DNA of 8,415 bases. Source: Thiohalocapsa sp. GTDB taxonomy: Bacteria > Pseudomonadota > Gammaproteobacteria > Chromatiales > Chromatiaceae. Under the pieces are notes generated by a model. That model made no database searches. It saw nothing but the letters and a program-made list of their open reading frames with translations, and was not told the DNA's origin. Every line of letters starts with the position of its first letter. Position 1 is the first letter of the stretch. This document shows positions 1 to 6,781 of this stretch, one piece after another. The stretch lies in assembly GCF_019695415.1 (NCBI RefSeq), contig NZ_JAIFKJ010000373.1, forward strand, positions 1-8,415, read 5' to 3'. The translations under genes were made by a program, and so were the position numbers.

Positions 1-29
1 TTTCGGCGACGCAAGTCGCTGACAATGAA

Positions 30-81
30 GGAGCCGGGAAACCGCCCAATGTCTGGACAGGCCCGGCTCCGTCTGATTTTT
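30..81 (+). terminator. Terminator-like hairpin with T-run near the left edge
   Basis: A perfect 9-bp inverted repeat, GGAGCCGGG at 30-38 and CCCGGCTCC at 62-70, encloses a 23-nt loop. It is followed six bases later by TTTTT at 77-81. This has the parts of a rho-independent terminator for a plus-strand gene lying left of the window. However, the loop is long and the T-run does not start directly at the stem, so it is a weak candidate. A second small hairpin (TTGGGC at 80-85, GCCCAA at 91-96) follows at once. No plus-strand gene ending here can be recognised. Confidence 0.3.
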
Positions 82-149
82 GGGCAGGATGCCCAATAAA
101 TCAGCATCTCCTTAAGGTTCGGCCGGCGAGGTAGAGATCAGTCGGATTT

Positions 150-182
150 GAGCAATGCCTTGCTCGGGCTGCACAATGCCCG
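150..182. promoter_or_regulatory. Two abutting inverted repeats upstream of the ATP-grasp gene
   Basis: GAGCAA (150-155) and TTGCTC (160-165) form a perfect 6-bp inverted repeat around TGCC. CGGGC (165-169) and GCCCG (178-182) form a second repeat around an 8-nt loop. Both lie about 100-135 bases before the start of the ATP-grasp gene. They overlap a weak sigma-70-like pair: TTGAGC at 148-153 and CACAAT at 172-177, with 18-bp spacing. The arrangement would fit an operator over a promoter, or a folded 5' leader. Only the symmetry is seen; the role is inferred. Confidence 0.3.
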
Positions 183-285
183 GGAGTCAGGGAGATAGGC
201 GGGCAGTGCCATGGGCTGCTTTGGGGCTTTGTGGGGCAGTTACGCATCCCAGCGGTGTTAACAGCAAACGGGCGGCAGTTGAACA

Positions 286-1791
286 ATGCAACGGGCTTGG
301 GACGAATATTCCTGCGAGGGCTTCTACGACGAGTTAATGGTCGGCCCGGGCACGCCCCGCAGCGGCTGTGAGGCCCTGGCGGCGGATCTAGACGCCCTCG
401 GTGCGGACGAGCTCGCCGCCCGACAGCAGGCGGCGGAGGCATCCATCAAGGAGATGGGCATCACCTTTACGGTGTACTCGGAGGAGGGCGGGATGATCGA
501 TCGCACCTGGCCGTTCGACGTGATCCCGCGGGCGATCCCGGAGCCCGAGTGGCGCCGTGTGGAGGCGGGCCTCAAGCAGCGGGTGCAGGCGCTGAACCTG
601 TTTATCGACGACCTCTATCACGACCAGCGCATCGTCAAAGACAGGGTTTTTCCGCGTGCGGTGCTGGAGAAGTCGGCCAACTTCCGGCCGCAATGCGTTG
701 GCGTGGACCCGCCCCTCGGCATTTGGGCGCACATCTGTGGCTCGGACCTGGTGCGGGACCGCGACGGGACCATCTATGTGCTGGAAGACAACCTGCGCGT
801 GCCCTCCGGTGTGTCCTACATGCTGGAGAACCGGCTGGTGACCAAGCGGGTGCTGCCGGAGCTCTTCGAGCACTATGCGCCGCTGCCGGTGGACGACTAC
901 CCGAGCCAGCTGTTCGACACGCTGGCGGCACTGTCGCCGCGGCCGGCTGAGTATCCGGAGGTGGCCGTGCTGACGCCCGGCATCTACAACTCCGCATACT
1001 TCGAGCACTCGTATCTCGCCCAGCAGATGGGTGCGGAGCTGGTGGAGGGGCGGGACCTGTTCGTCGACGATGACGACTGCTGCTATATGCGCACCGTCGA
1101 CGGCCCGGCGCGGGTGGATGTGATCTACCGGCGTATCGACGACCTCTTTCTGGACCCGGAGGCCTTCAACCCCGATTCCATTCTCGGCGTGCCCGGGCTG
1201 CTGCGGGCCTGGAAGGCAGGCAACGTGGCCATGGCCAATGCCCCCGGGGCCGGTGTGGCAGATGACAAGGTCGTTTACGCTTTCGTGCCCGAGATCATCA
1301 AGTACTACCTGGATCAGGATCCGATCATCCCGAACGTGCCTACCTACCGCTGCATGGAGCCTGACGCGCTCAAGTATGTCGTCGAGCACATCGCCGAGCT
1401 GGTGGTGAAGCCCGCCAACGAGTCCGGCGGCTACGGCATGATCGTCGGTCCCGCGGCGACCCAGGCGGAGCGCAACAAATTCGTGCAGCTGGTGAAGAAG
1501 GACCCGCGCAACTACATCGCCCAGCCGACGCTCGGCATCTCCACAGTGCCCACGATCGTCAAGAACGCGCTGGAGCCGCGCCACGTGGACCTGCGACCAT
1601 TCATCCTCTCCGCCGACCGCCAGAGTGTGACCATGGGCGGGCTGACCCGGGTGGCCCTGCGCAAGGGCTCACTGGTGGTGAATTCTTCCCAGGGGGGCGG
1701 CAGTAAGGACACCTGGATCATCCCTGAGGGCGCCGGAGAGCAGTCCCAGGTTGAGGCCCAGGCGCAAACACAGTCGCAATCCCAGTCCTGA
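286..1791 (+). CDS. Circularly permuted ATP-grasp protein (DUF404/DUF407-type)
   Basis: This is a predicted cytosolic ATP-dependent carboxylate-amine ligase of 501 residues; ligases of this fold form peptide-like bonds through acyl-phosphate intermediates. Its substrate is not known. Family hallmarks are visible in order: WDEY...GFYDELM at residues 5-18, MGITFTVY at 57-64, the PFDVIPRAIP segment at 76-85, LEDNLRVPSGVSYMLENR at 166-183, LVVKPANESGGYGMIVGP at 372-389, the DLRPFIL strand at 435-441, LTRVA at 453-457, and SQGGGSKDTWI near 468-478. The lysine and Gly-rich loop around 375-384 are the likely nucleotide-binding elements. The ATG at 286 keeps the conserved WDEY/FYDELM start, although its ribosome binding site is poor. 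The last 16 residues are a Gln/Ser-rich tail (QSQVEAQAQTQSQSQS) with no family counterpart that I recall. An alpha-E gene follows after 70 bases, the usual partner, so the two are probably co-transcribed. Family assignment is confident; the biological product is unknown. Confidence 0.93.
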   Translation: MQRAWDEYSCEGFYDELMVGPGTPRSGCEALAADLDALGADELAARQQAAEASIKEMGITFTVYSEEGGMIDRTWPFDVIPRAIPEPEWRRVEAGLKQRVQALNLFIDDLYHDQRIVKDRVFPRAVLEKSANFRPQCVGVDPPLGIWAHICGSDLVRDRDGTIYVLEDNLRVPSGVSYMLENRLVTKRVLPELFEHYAPLPVDDYPSQLFDTLAALSPRPAEYPEVAVLTPGIYNSAYFEHSYLAQQMGAELVEGRDLFVDDDDCCYMRTVDGPARVDVIYRRIDDLFLDPEAFNPDSILGVPGLLRAWKAGNVAMANAPGAGVADDKVVYAFVPEIIKYYLDQDPIIPNVPTYRCMEPDALKYVVEHIAELVVKPANESGGYGMIVGPAATQAERNKFVQLVKKDPRNYIAQPTLGISTVPTIVKNALEPRHVDLRPFILSADRQSVTMGGLTRVALRKGSLVVNSSQGGGSKDTWIIPEGAGEQSQVEAQAQTQSQSQS

Positions 1792-1861
1792 TCCGCAGGG
1801 TGCGGGGTCCTGCCCCGAATATACCGACGCCCGCAGCACCAGCCACTAGGAATCACGTCCC

Positions 1862-2809
1862 ATGCTCTCCCGCGTCGCAGAGAATCTCTATTGGCTTGCC
1901 CGCTACGTCGAGCGTGCCGAGGACACGGCTCGCATTGTCACCGTTAATGCCAACCTGCTCTTGGACTTGCCCAAGGGCGTTGCACCCGGCTGGCGGCCGC
2001 TGGTGGACATCACCGGCGCGAATACGCTGTTCGAAGAGCATTACAAGGACTATGGCGAGCGACAGGTGGTGCGCTTCCTGCTGGGCGACGAGCGCCACGC
2101 CGGCTCCATCCTGACGGCCCTCGCCGCCGCGCGCGAGAACTGCCGCACCATCCGGGACATCGTGCCGCGGGAGTTCTGGGAGCAGATCAACGGCCTGCAC
2201 CTGTTCGCATCCGGCGAGCTGCAAAAGGGCCTGGCCAAGACCGGCCGCCATGCCTATCTGCGCGAGCTGGTGCTGCGCTGTCAGACCCTGGCGGGGATGC
2301 TGGACGGCACCATGCTGCATGACCAGGGTTTCGAGTTCCTGCGTCTCGGCCGCTATTTGGAGCGTGCCGACATGACCACGCGCATCGCCGATGTCCACTC
2401 CGCAGCGCTGCTGCCGGACGCCGACGGCGTTCGCCCCTACGACAACATTCAATGGGTGAGCGTGCTGAAGTCGATGACCGCCTACCAGATGTATCGGCGC
2501 AGCGAGCAGATTCGGGTGCAGCGCGGCCCAGTGCTGCGTTTCATTTTCAAGAACCCACAATTCCCGCGCTCGGTACGCTGGTGCATCGAGCACGCCCGCC
2601 TTGGTCTGGAGCGGCTGCCGCGCAACGAGGCGTCATTGCGAGAGGTCGGCCGATTGGTCCGCTTACTGGACGGGGCGGATCTGCCAGCGCTGAGCCAGGC
2701 TGAGCTGCACCACTTCGTCGACGATGTGCAGCTCGGCATCGCGGCCCTGCATGGCGAGATTGCGGCCACCTGGTTTCCGCCCCCCCTGGCGATCGAGGAG
2801 GCGGCCTGA
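1862..2809 (+). CDS. Alpha-E domain-containing protein (DUF403)
   Basis: This 315-residue all-alpha protein belongs to the alpha-E family, whose members are almost always encoded beside a circularly permuted ATP-grasp gene, as here. The family signature is at the N terminus (SRVAENLYWLARYVERAED, residues 3-21). A related copy appears mid-protein (FLRLGRYLERADMTTRI, 159-175), showing the internal duplication that gives the domain its Glu-rich helices. No signal peptide or membrane segment is visible, so it should be cytosolic. Biochemical activity is not established. Proposals from gene neighbourhoods are that it assists the ATP-grasp ligase or acts on its peptide product. The ATG at 1862 is supported by TAGGA at 1847-1851 and by the signature starting within the first few residues. 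Length is typical. The gene is followed by a strong hairpin and then the rpsP operon, so the cassette seems to end here. Confidence 0.93.
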   Translation: MLSRVAENLYWLARYVERAEDTARIVTVNANLLLDLPKGVAPGWRPLVDITGANTLFEEHYKDYGERQVVRFLLGDERHAGSILTALAAARENCRTIRDIVPREFWEQINGLHLFASGELQKGLAKTGRHAYLRELVLRCQTLAGMLDGTMLHDQGFEFLRLGRYLERADMTTRIADVHSAALLPDADGVRPYDNIQWVSVLKSMTAYQMYRRSEQIRVQRGPVLRFIFKNPQFPRSVRWCIEHARLGLERLPRNEASLREVGRLVRLLDGADLPALSQAELHHFVDDVQLGIAALHGEIAATWFPPPLAIEEAA

Positions 2810-2833
2810 AGCGCCACACCGGCGCCCATTGGT

Positions 2834-2860
2834 CGGGCGCTGGTCTCGCCGCAGCGCCCG
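2834..2860 (+). terminator. Strong GC hairpin after the alpha-E gene, no T-run
   Basis: CGGGCGCTG (2834-2842) and CAGCGCCCG (2852-2860) form a perfect 9-bp stem with a 9-nt loop, starting 25 bases after the alpha-E stop codon. A competing 6-bp stem (GCGCCC 2822-2827 with GGGCGC 2835-2840) uses part of the same sequence. There is no U-tract, so it is not a canonical intrinsic terminator. It may protect the 3' end of the upstream mRNA or act with Rho. Confidence 0.4.
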
Positions 2861-2906
2861 GTAGCAGCGGCACCGTCGAAACCCCTCACTTTCACCTCAT
2901 CGGCCC

Positions 2907-2934
2907 TTTCCGTTTTCTGAAGTTCGTGTATTAT
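2907..2934 (+). promoter_or_regulatory. Candidate sigma-70 promoter of the rpsP operon
   Basis: TATTAT at 2929-2934 matches five of six bases of the -10 consensus and sits in the most AT-rich stretch of the 2810-3078 gap. A weak -35, TTTCCG at 2907-2912, lies 16 bp upstream. Transcription starting near 2941 would give a leader of about 140 bases before rpsP. The lack of an upstream ffh gene means the operon needs a promoter of its own about here. Confidence 0.45.
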
Positions 2935-2986
2935 TGTGGGTTTTGCTGCGTCCTGTGCGGCGGCCCCTAGTGCCAGCGTGTGGCGC

Positions 2987-3032
2987 GGCGCGCGGCGGGC
3001 CAACGCCGCGTGTCCTGACGCCGGACCCCGGC
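2987..3032 (+). other. Structured 5' leader hairpins before rpsP
   Basis: The leader contains a long hairpin: 2987-2997 pairs with 3004-3014 in 11 pairs, two of them G-U, around the loop GGCCAA. A short stem follows (GCCGG 3020-3024 with CCGGC 3028-3032). Neither is followed by a T-run. They could affect stability or translation of the operon mRNA. I do not recognise a named ribosomal-protein leader motif here. Confidence 0.4.
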
Positions 3033-3078
3033 CGATCGGGCATCGCAGTCGAACAGGTAAGTCAACCGGAAACCCAAG

Positions 3079-3348
3079 ATGGTCAAGATTCGTCTTTCCC
3101 GCGGCGGCGCGAAGAAGAAGCCGTTCTACCAGATCGTCGTCGCCGACATCCGTCGTGCACGCGATGGCCGCAACATCGAGCGCATCGGTTTCTTCGATCC
3201 TTGCGCCAAGGGCGGCGCCGAGCGCCTGCGCGTGGATCGTGCCCGCGCTGAGCACTGGATCAGCCAGGGTGCGCAGCCGACTGAGCGTGTGGCTGCGCTG
3301 CTGAAGGAGGCTTCCAAGCAGGCGGACGCATCGCCACTGGAGGCCTGA
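3079..3348 (+). CDS. rpsP: 30S ribosomal protein S16
   Basis: This is ribosomal protein S16 of the small subunit, which binds 16S rRNA early in assembly and helps shape the 5' and central domains. The 89-residue product is near the usual length for the family. It carries the canonical N terminus (MVKIRLSRGGAKKKPFYQIV, residues 1-20), then ADIRRARDGRNIERIGFFDP at 22-41, and the Arg/Ala-rich AEHWISQGAQPTERV segment in the C-terminal half. The ATG at 3079 begins the conserved MVKIRLSR and is the only sensible start; the nearby CCGGA at 3066-3070 is a modest ribosome binding site. It is the first gene of the rpsP-rimM-trmD-rplS operon, with a candidate promoter and structured leader in front of it. 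Confidence 0.98.
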   Translation: MVKIRLSRGGAKKKPFYQIVVADIRRARDGRNIERIGFFDPCAKGGAERLRVDRARAEHWISQGAQPTERVAALLKEASKQADASPLEA

Positions 3349-3442
3349 AGCCCTGCGCAGCAGCGCCCGTAGGGTCTGCGGTTGATGCCATCCAGTGACG
3401 GGCTCCACCGAAGGCATGGCCGCGATGCTGGAAGGGGACGAT

Positions 3443-3946
3443 GTGGAGCGGCATGGCGACGCCCGACGCATCCCCGTAGGCCGCATTGGTGCCCCACATG
3501 GTGTACGAGGCTGGGTTCGCATCCACTCGGACACCGAGCCGCCGGAGAACATCCTCGGCTATCGGCCTTGGTTAGTTGACGGCATCGCGATGGCCGTCGT
3601 CGAGGGTCGTCGCCACGGCAAGGCACTCATCGCAAAGCTGGAAGGGTGTGATGACCGCGACAGCGCTGCGGCACTGAGCGGGCGGCCGATCGCCGTCCGA
3701 CGCGATCAACTGCCGCCGGCCGCGGCCGACGAGCTCTACTGGGCGGATTTGGAGGGGCTATCGGTCAGGACGGTGGACGGCAGAGATCTCGGCCGGGTGA
3801 GCCACTTGTTCCCCACCGGCGCCAACGACGTGATGGTGGTGCAGGGTGAGCGCGAGCGGCTGGTGCCCTTCGTGTGGGACCAGGTGGTGAAGGACATCGA
3901 TTTCGGGTGCGGGCGGATACTGGTGGACTGGGATCCCAGCTTCTGA
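3443..3946 (+). CDS. rimM: 16S rRNA maturation factor RimM
   Basis: RimM binds S19 in the 30S head and promotes late 16S rRNA processing and subunit assembly. Two domains are visible: an N-terminal RimM beta-barrel beginning RIPVGRIGAPHGVRGWVRIH, and a C-terminal PRC-barrel beginning at ELYWADLEGLSV and ending ERLVPFVWDQVVKDID...ILVDWDPSF. The tail ILVDWDPSF closely resembles the E. coli protein end. I chose the GTG at 3443 because GGAAGGGG at 3430-3437 sits five bases before it, giving 167 residues. In-frame upstream starts exist at 3395 (GTG, 183 residues), 3416 (ATG) and 3425 (ATG), but none has a well-spaced ribosome binding site, so the N terminus is uncertain by up to 16 residues. It is the second gene of the operon, and trmD follows after about 70 bases. 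Confidence 0.95.
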   Translation: MERHGDARRIPVGRIGAPHGVRGWVRIHSDTEPPENILGYRPWLVDGIAMAVVEGRRHGKALIAKLEGCDDRDSAAALSGRPIAVRRDQLPPAAADELYWADLEGLSVRTVDGRDLGRVSHLFPTGANDVMVVQGERERLVPFVWDQVVKDIDFGCGRILVDWDPSF

Positions 3947-4016
3947 GCCCCGCACCGGAGCTGAGCGGGTCAATCGAGCTGGGCACGGCCCGGAGGTGGC
4001 GGCAGTGGGAGCGCAC

Positions 4017-4799
4017 ATGCGTTTCGACGTCATCACGCTGTTCCCAGAGCAGTTTCGAATACTGAGCGAGGAGGGCGTGGTTGCCCGGGCCCTGAAGCGG
4101 GGCATCGCGGACTTGGTGACCTGGAACCCCCGGGGCTTCGCCACTGACGCGCAGCACACCGTCGACGACAGGCCCTATGGTGGCGGCCCTGGCATGGTGA
4201 TGAAGGTCGAACCGCTGCGGGCCGCCATCGATGCGGCCAAGTCGGCGGCCGCCGCGACAGGCTGTGAGAGCCGGGTCGCCTATCTGAGCCCCCAGGGCCG
4301 GCCTCTGGGCCAGGCAGACATGCGGCGCATCGCTGCCACGTCGGGCTGGATTCTATTGGCGGGCCGGTACGAGGGCGTCGACGAGCGTCTTATCGAAAGC
4401 CGTGTGGATGAGGAATGGTCCATCGGCGACTATGTGCTGAGCGGCGGCGAGCTGGCTGCGATGGTGGTGATGGATGCGGTGATCCGGCTGCTGCCGGGCG
4501 CCCTAGGGCATGCGGACTCCGCGCTGCAGGACTCCCACGGCGACGGCCTGCTGGACTGCCCGCACTACACCCGCCCAGAGGTCATTGACGGCCGTGCGGT
4601 GCCGGCGGTTCTATTGAGCGGCGACCATGCAGCCATTGAGCGCTGGCGCCGACAACAGGCCCTCGGGCGCACATGGGAACGACGGCCGGACATGCTGCGC
4701 GCCCGCGGGCTGGATGCGGCTGATTGGGCATTGCTGGATGAATACAAGCGGGGCCGCGATGGTCCCGATACTGCACAGGCTGCGGAACAGGAGCCATAG
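4017..4799 (+). CDS. trmD: tRNA (guanine-N1-)-methyltransferase TrmD
   Basis: TrmD transfers a methyl group from S-adenosylmethionine to N1 of G37 beside the anticodon, preventing +1 frameshifts; it is generally essential. It is a SPOUT enzyme with a trefoil knot and works as a dimer. Visible motifs (numbered from 4017) are DDRPYGGGPGMVM at 51-63, LSPQGRPL at 90-97, LLAGRYEGVDER at 113-124, EEWSIGDYVLSGGE at 132-145 and GLLDCPHYTRPEV at 177-189. Arg157 and Asp172 align with the E. coli catalytic Arg154 and Asp169. Of the possible starts, ATG 4017 begins MRFDVITLFP as in the family and has GGGAG at 4007-4011; an upstream GTG at 3996 would add seven residues. The product has 260 residues, close to E. 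coli. The stop codon lies five bases before the rplS ATG, so the two are tightly coupled. Confidence 0.98.
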   Translation: MRFDVITLFPEQFRILSEEGVVARALKRGIADLVTWNPRGFATDAQHTVDDRPYGGGPGMVMKVEPLRAAIDAAKSAAAATGCESRVAYLSPQGRPLGQADMRRIAATSGWILLAGRYEGVDERLIESRVDEEWSIGDYVLSGGELAAMVVMDAVIRLLPGALGHADSALQDSHGDGLLDCPHYTRPEVIDGRAVPAVLLSGDHAAIERWRRQQALGRTWERRPDMLRARGLDAADWALLDEYKRGRDGPDTAQAAEQEP

Positions 4800-4804
4800 C
4801 GAAC

Positions 4805-5167
4805 ATGAGCAACATCATCGAAGAGCTCGAAAAAGAGCAGATGCAGAAGTCCGTGCCGGACTTTTCTCCAGGCGACACCCTCGTGGTTCAGGTGAAGGTC
4901 ACGGAGGGCAACCGCGAACGCCTGCAAGCGTTCGAGGGCGTCTGCATTGCCAAGCGCAACCGCGGTCTGAACTCCGCCTTCACCGTGCGCAAGATTTCTC
5001 ATGGCGAGGGCGTCGAGCGCGTCTTCCAAACCTACAGCCCGGCAGTGGCGGAAATCCAGGTGAAGCGCCGCGGCGATGTGCGCCGCGCCAAGCTCTACTA
5101 CCTGCGCGGGCGTACCGGCAAGGCCGCGCGTATCAAAGAGAAGGTCGGTCCCCGCGCCGGCAGCTGA
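4805..5167 (+). CDS. rplS: 50S ribosomal protein L19
   Basis: This is ribosomal protein L19 of the large subunit, located at the 30S-50S interface, where it contributes to intersubunit contacts. The 120-residue product has the full family pattern: N-terminal helix IIEELEKEQMQ, PDFSPGDTLVVQVKVTEG near 18-35, RLQAFEGVCIAKRNRGLNSA near 39-58, FTVRKISHGEGVERVF near 59-74, and RRGDVRRAKLYYLRGRTGKA near 88-107. The ATG at 4805 is preceded by AGGAG at 4789-4793, inside the end of trmD, consistent with translational coupling. It is the last gene of the rpsP operon. No clear intrinsic terminator follows, so transcription may run on into the exonuclease gene. Confidence 0.98.
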   Translation: MSNIIEELEKEQMQKSVPDFSPGDTLVVQVKVTEGNRERLQAFEGVCIAKRNRGLNSAFTVRKISHGEGVERVFQTYSPAVAEIQVKRRGDVRRAKLYYLRGRTGKAARIKEKVGPRAGS

Positions 5168-5263
5168 CGGCCTCCGACGGCCAAAGCAACGCCGCCGGAT
5201 CACCCCACCTAAGGCGCTTGACGCAGCACGGCCGTCGCCAACGCAGACCGTACAGGCGCAGGC

Positions 5264-6703
5264 TTGGCCGACACCTTCTATTGGCACGACTACGAGACCT
5301 GGGGCAACGCCCCAGCTGTCGATCGGCCCTGTCAGTTCGCCGGGCTGCGCACCGACACCGAGCTCCGGGAGGTCGGTGAGCAACTGGTCATCTTTGCCCG
5401 GCCCGCCGATGACCTGCTGCCGCAGCCGGATGCCTGCCTGATCACCGGCATCACACCGCAGCGCGCGGCCCGCGAGGGCCTGCCCGAGTCGGAGTTTGCC
5501 CGCCGCATCCAAGCCGAGCTTGCTGCTCCCGGCACCTGTGGTGTCGGCTTCAACAGCCTGCGTTTCGACGACGAGGTCACGCGGTATCTCTTCTACCGCA
5601 ACCTCCTCGAGCCCTATGCCCACGCGCACCGCAACGGCAATTCTCGCTGGGATCTGATCGACGCGCTGCGCCTGGCTCATGCCCTGCGCCCGGACGGGAT
5701 CGAATGGCCGGAGCGCGAGCCCGGCATCACCTCATTCCGGCTCGAGCACCTCACCGAAGCCAACGGCATCGACCACGCGGGCGCCCATGACGCCCTCGCC
5801 GACGTGCGTGCCACCCTCGCCATGGCGCGGCTGCTGCGGCAGGCGCAGCCGCGGCTGTTCGATTATGCGCTGACCTTGCGTCAGCGTCAGAAGGTCGACG
5901 AGCTGATCGACCGCGGCGAGCCGCTGCTGCATGTCTCCCAACGCTACCCGGCGGCCCAAGGCTGCATCGCGCCGGTGGCCGTCGTGGCCACCGCCGAGGA
6001 CAACCCCAAGCAGCATTGGGTGTTTGATCTGCGCGCCGACCCTGCGGTGCTGCTGGACCTGTCGGTGGATGAGATCCGCGCCCGCTTGTTTGTTGCGGCT
6101 GACGACTTGCCGCCGGGTGTTGAGCGCATTCCGCTCAAGGGGCTCAAGACCAACCACGTGCCGATGCTTGCGCCGATGAAAACCCTCGGTGCCGATGCCG
6201 CAGCGCGCTGGCAGATCGATCCAGCCCGGGTCGAGCAGCACAGCAGCGTCATACGGCAACACGCCGCTGCCATCGCTGCCAAGGTCCGGGAGGTGCACCA
6301 CCGCGAGCCCGACACCGGGCCGCGCGACCCCGAGCGCATGCTATACGGCGGCGGCTTTTTTCAGGACAACGATATCCGCACCATGGCGCGGCTGCACCAG
6401 CTTGCTCCCCAAGCATTGGCCTCCGAGCATCCCCGTTTCGACGACCCGCGGCTGCCGACGCTGCTCTTTCGCATGCGTGCCCGCAGCTGGCCGGAGACCC
6501 TCAGCGAGGCCGAGCGCGAGGACTGGGACGCCTGGCGCTTCGAGCGCTTGACCGACCCTGACGCCGGCGCCTCCATCACCATCAACGACTTCGATGCGCG
6601 CATCCTGGAGCTGAAGGCCGAGGCTGCGGATGACCCCGAGCGCATGCAGCTGCTTGACGACCTCGCTGCCTGGGGTGAGCGGGTGATGGACGCTGCACCG
6701 TAG
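5264..6703 (+). CDS. sbcB: Exodeoxyribonuclease I
   Basis: Exonuclease I degrades single-stranded DNA 3' to 5', serving in mismatch repair, suppression of RecF-type recombination intermediates and removal of displaced strands. The 479-residue protein aligns with E. coli SbcB along its whole length. The DEDDh exonuclease core is intact: Asp9 and Glu11 in HDYET, Asp102 in RFDDEVTR, and His175 and Asp180 in AHDALADV, matching E. coli Asp15, Glu17, Asp108, His181 and Asp186. NSRWDLIDALR (126-136) and SFRLEHLTEANGID (157-170) are also characteristic. The C-terminal SH3-like and helical parts follow, with LYNGFF of E. coli appearing as MLYGGGFF at 359-366. The start is TTG at 5264: the conserved sequence begins five codons later, and an in-frame TGA at 5219 excludes a longer form. 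No good ribosome binding site is seen. The gene lies 96 bases after rplS on the same strand. Confidence 0.96.
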   Translation: MADTFYWHDYETWGNAPAVDRPCQFAGLRTDTELREVGEQLVIFARPADDLLPQPDACLITGITPQRAAREGLPESEFARRIQAELAAPGTCGVGFNSLRFDDEVTRYLFYRNLLEPYAHAHRNGNSRWDLIDALRLAHALRPDGIEWPEREPGITSFRLEHLTEANGIDHAGAHDALADVRATLAMARLLRQAQPRLFDYALTLRQRQKVDELIDRGEPLLHVSQRYPAAQGCIAPVAVVATAEDNPKQHWVFDLRADPAVLLDLSVDEIRARLFVAADDLPPGVERIPLKGLKTNHVPMLAPMKTLGADAAARWQIDPARVEQHSSVIRQHAAAIAAKVREVHHREPDTGPRDPERMLYGGGFFQDNDIRTMARLHQLAPQALASEHPRFDDPRLPTLLFRMRARSWPETLSEAEREDWDAWRFERLTDPDAGASITINDFDARILELKAEAADDPERMQLLDDLAAWGERVMDAAP

Positions 6704-6781
6704 GGGGATTTGCCCGTTGCGGGGTGCCGAGCGTCGCGCTGGGTCGCAACAGGTCAGAAGAGTTGAGTCCAGAAAGAGCAG

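Noticed and set aside
1..285. CAATG occurring five times upstream of the first gene (23, 47, 153, 174, 284)
   Set aside because: Spacing is irregular and flanking bases differ; a 5-mer is too short to support a repeat array or binding-site cluster.
388..1584. 398-codon antisense open frame opposite the ATP-grasp gene
   Set aside because: It mirrors the codon-position GC bias of a confidently identified gene, its translation has no recognisable family features and is rich in His, Arg and Val, and it lacks a supported start.
1795..1817. Hairpin between the ATP-grasp and alpha-E genes as a terminator
   Set aside because: The alternative stems GCAGG/CCTGC and CGGGG/CCCCG are only 5 bp and no T-run follows; the gap is short and the genes are functionally linked.
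2482..3552. 356-codon antisense open frame across the alpha-E gene, rpsP and the start of rimM
   Set aside because: It overlaps real genes, has a low-complexity Arg/Ala/Ser-rich translation and matches no known domain.
5218..5223. TTGACG as a -35 element for the exonuclease gene
   Set aside because: No acceptable -10 hexamer lies 16-18 bases downstream; the region is uniformly GC-rich.
4565..5680. 371-codon antisense open frame across trmD, rplS and sbcB
   Set aside because: It crosses three confidently identified genes on the other strand; its composition is typical of a shadow frame in high-GC DNA.
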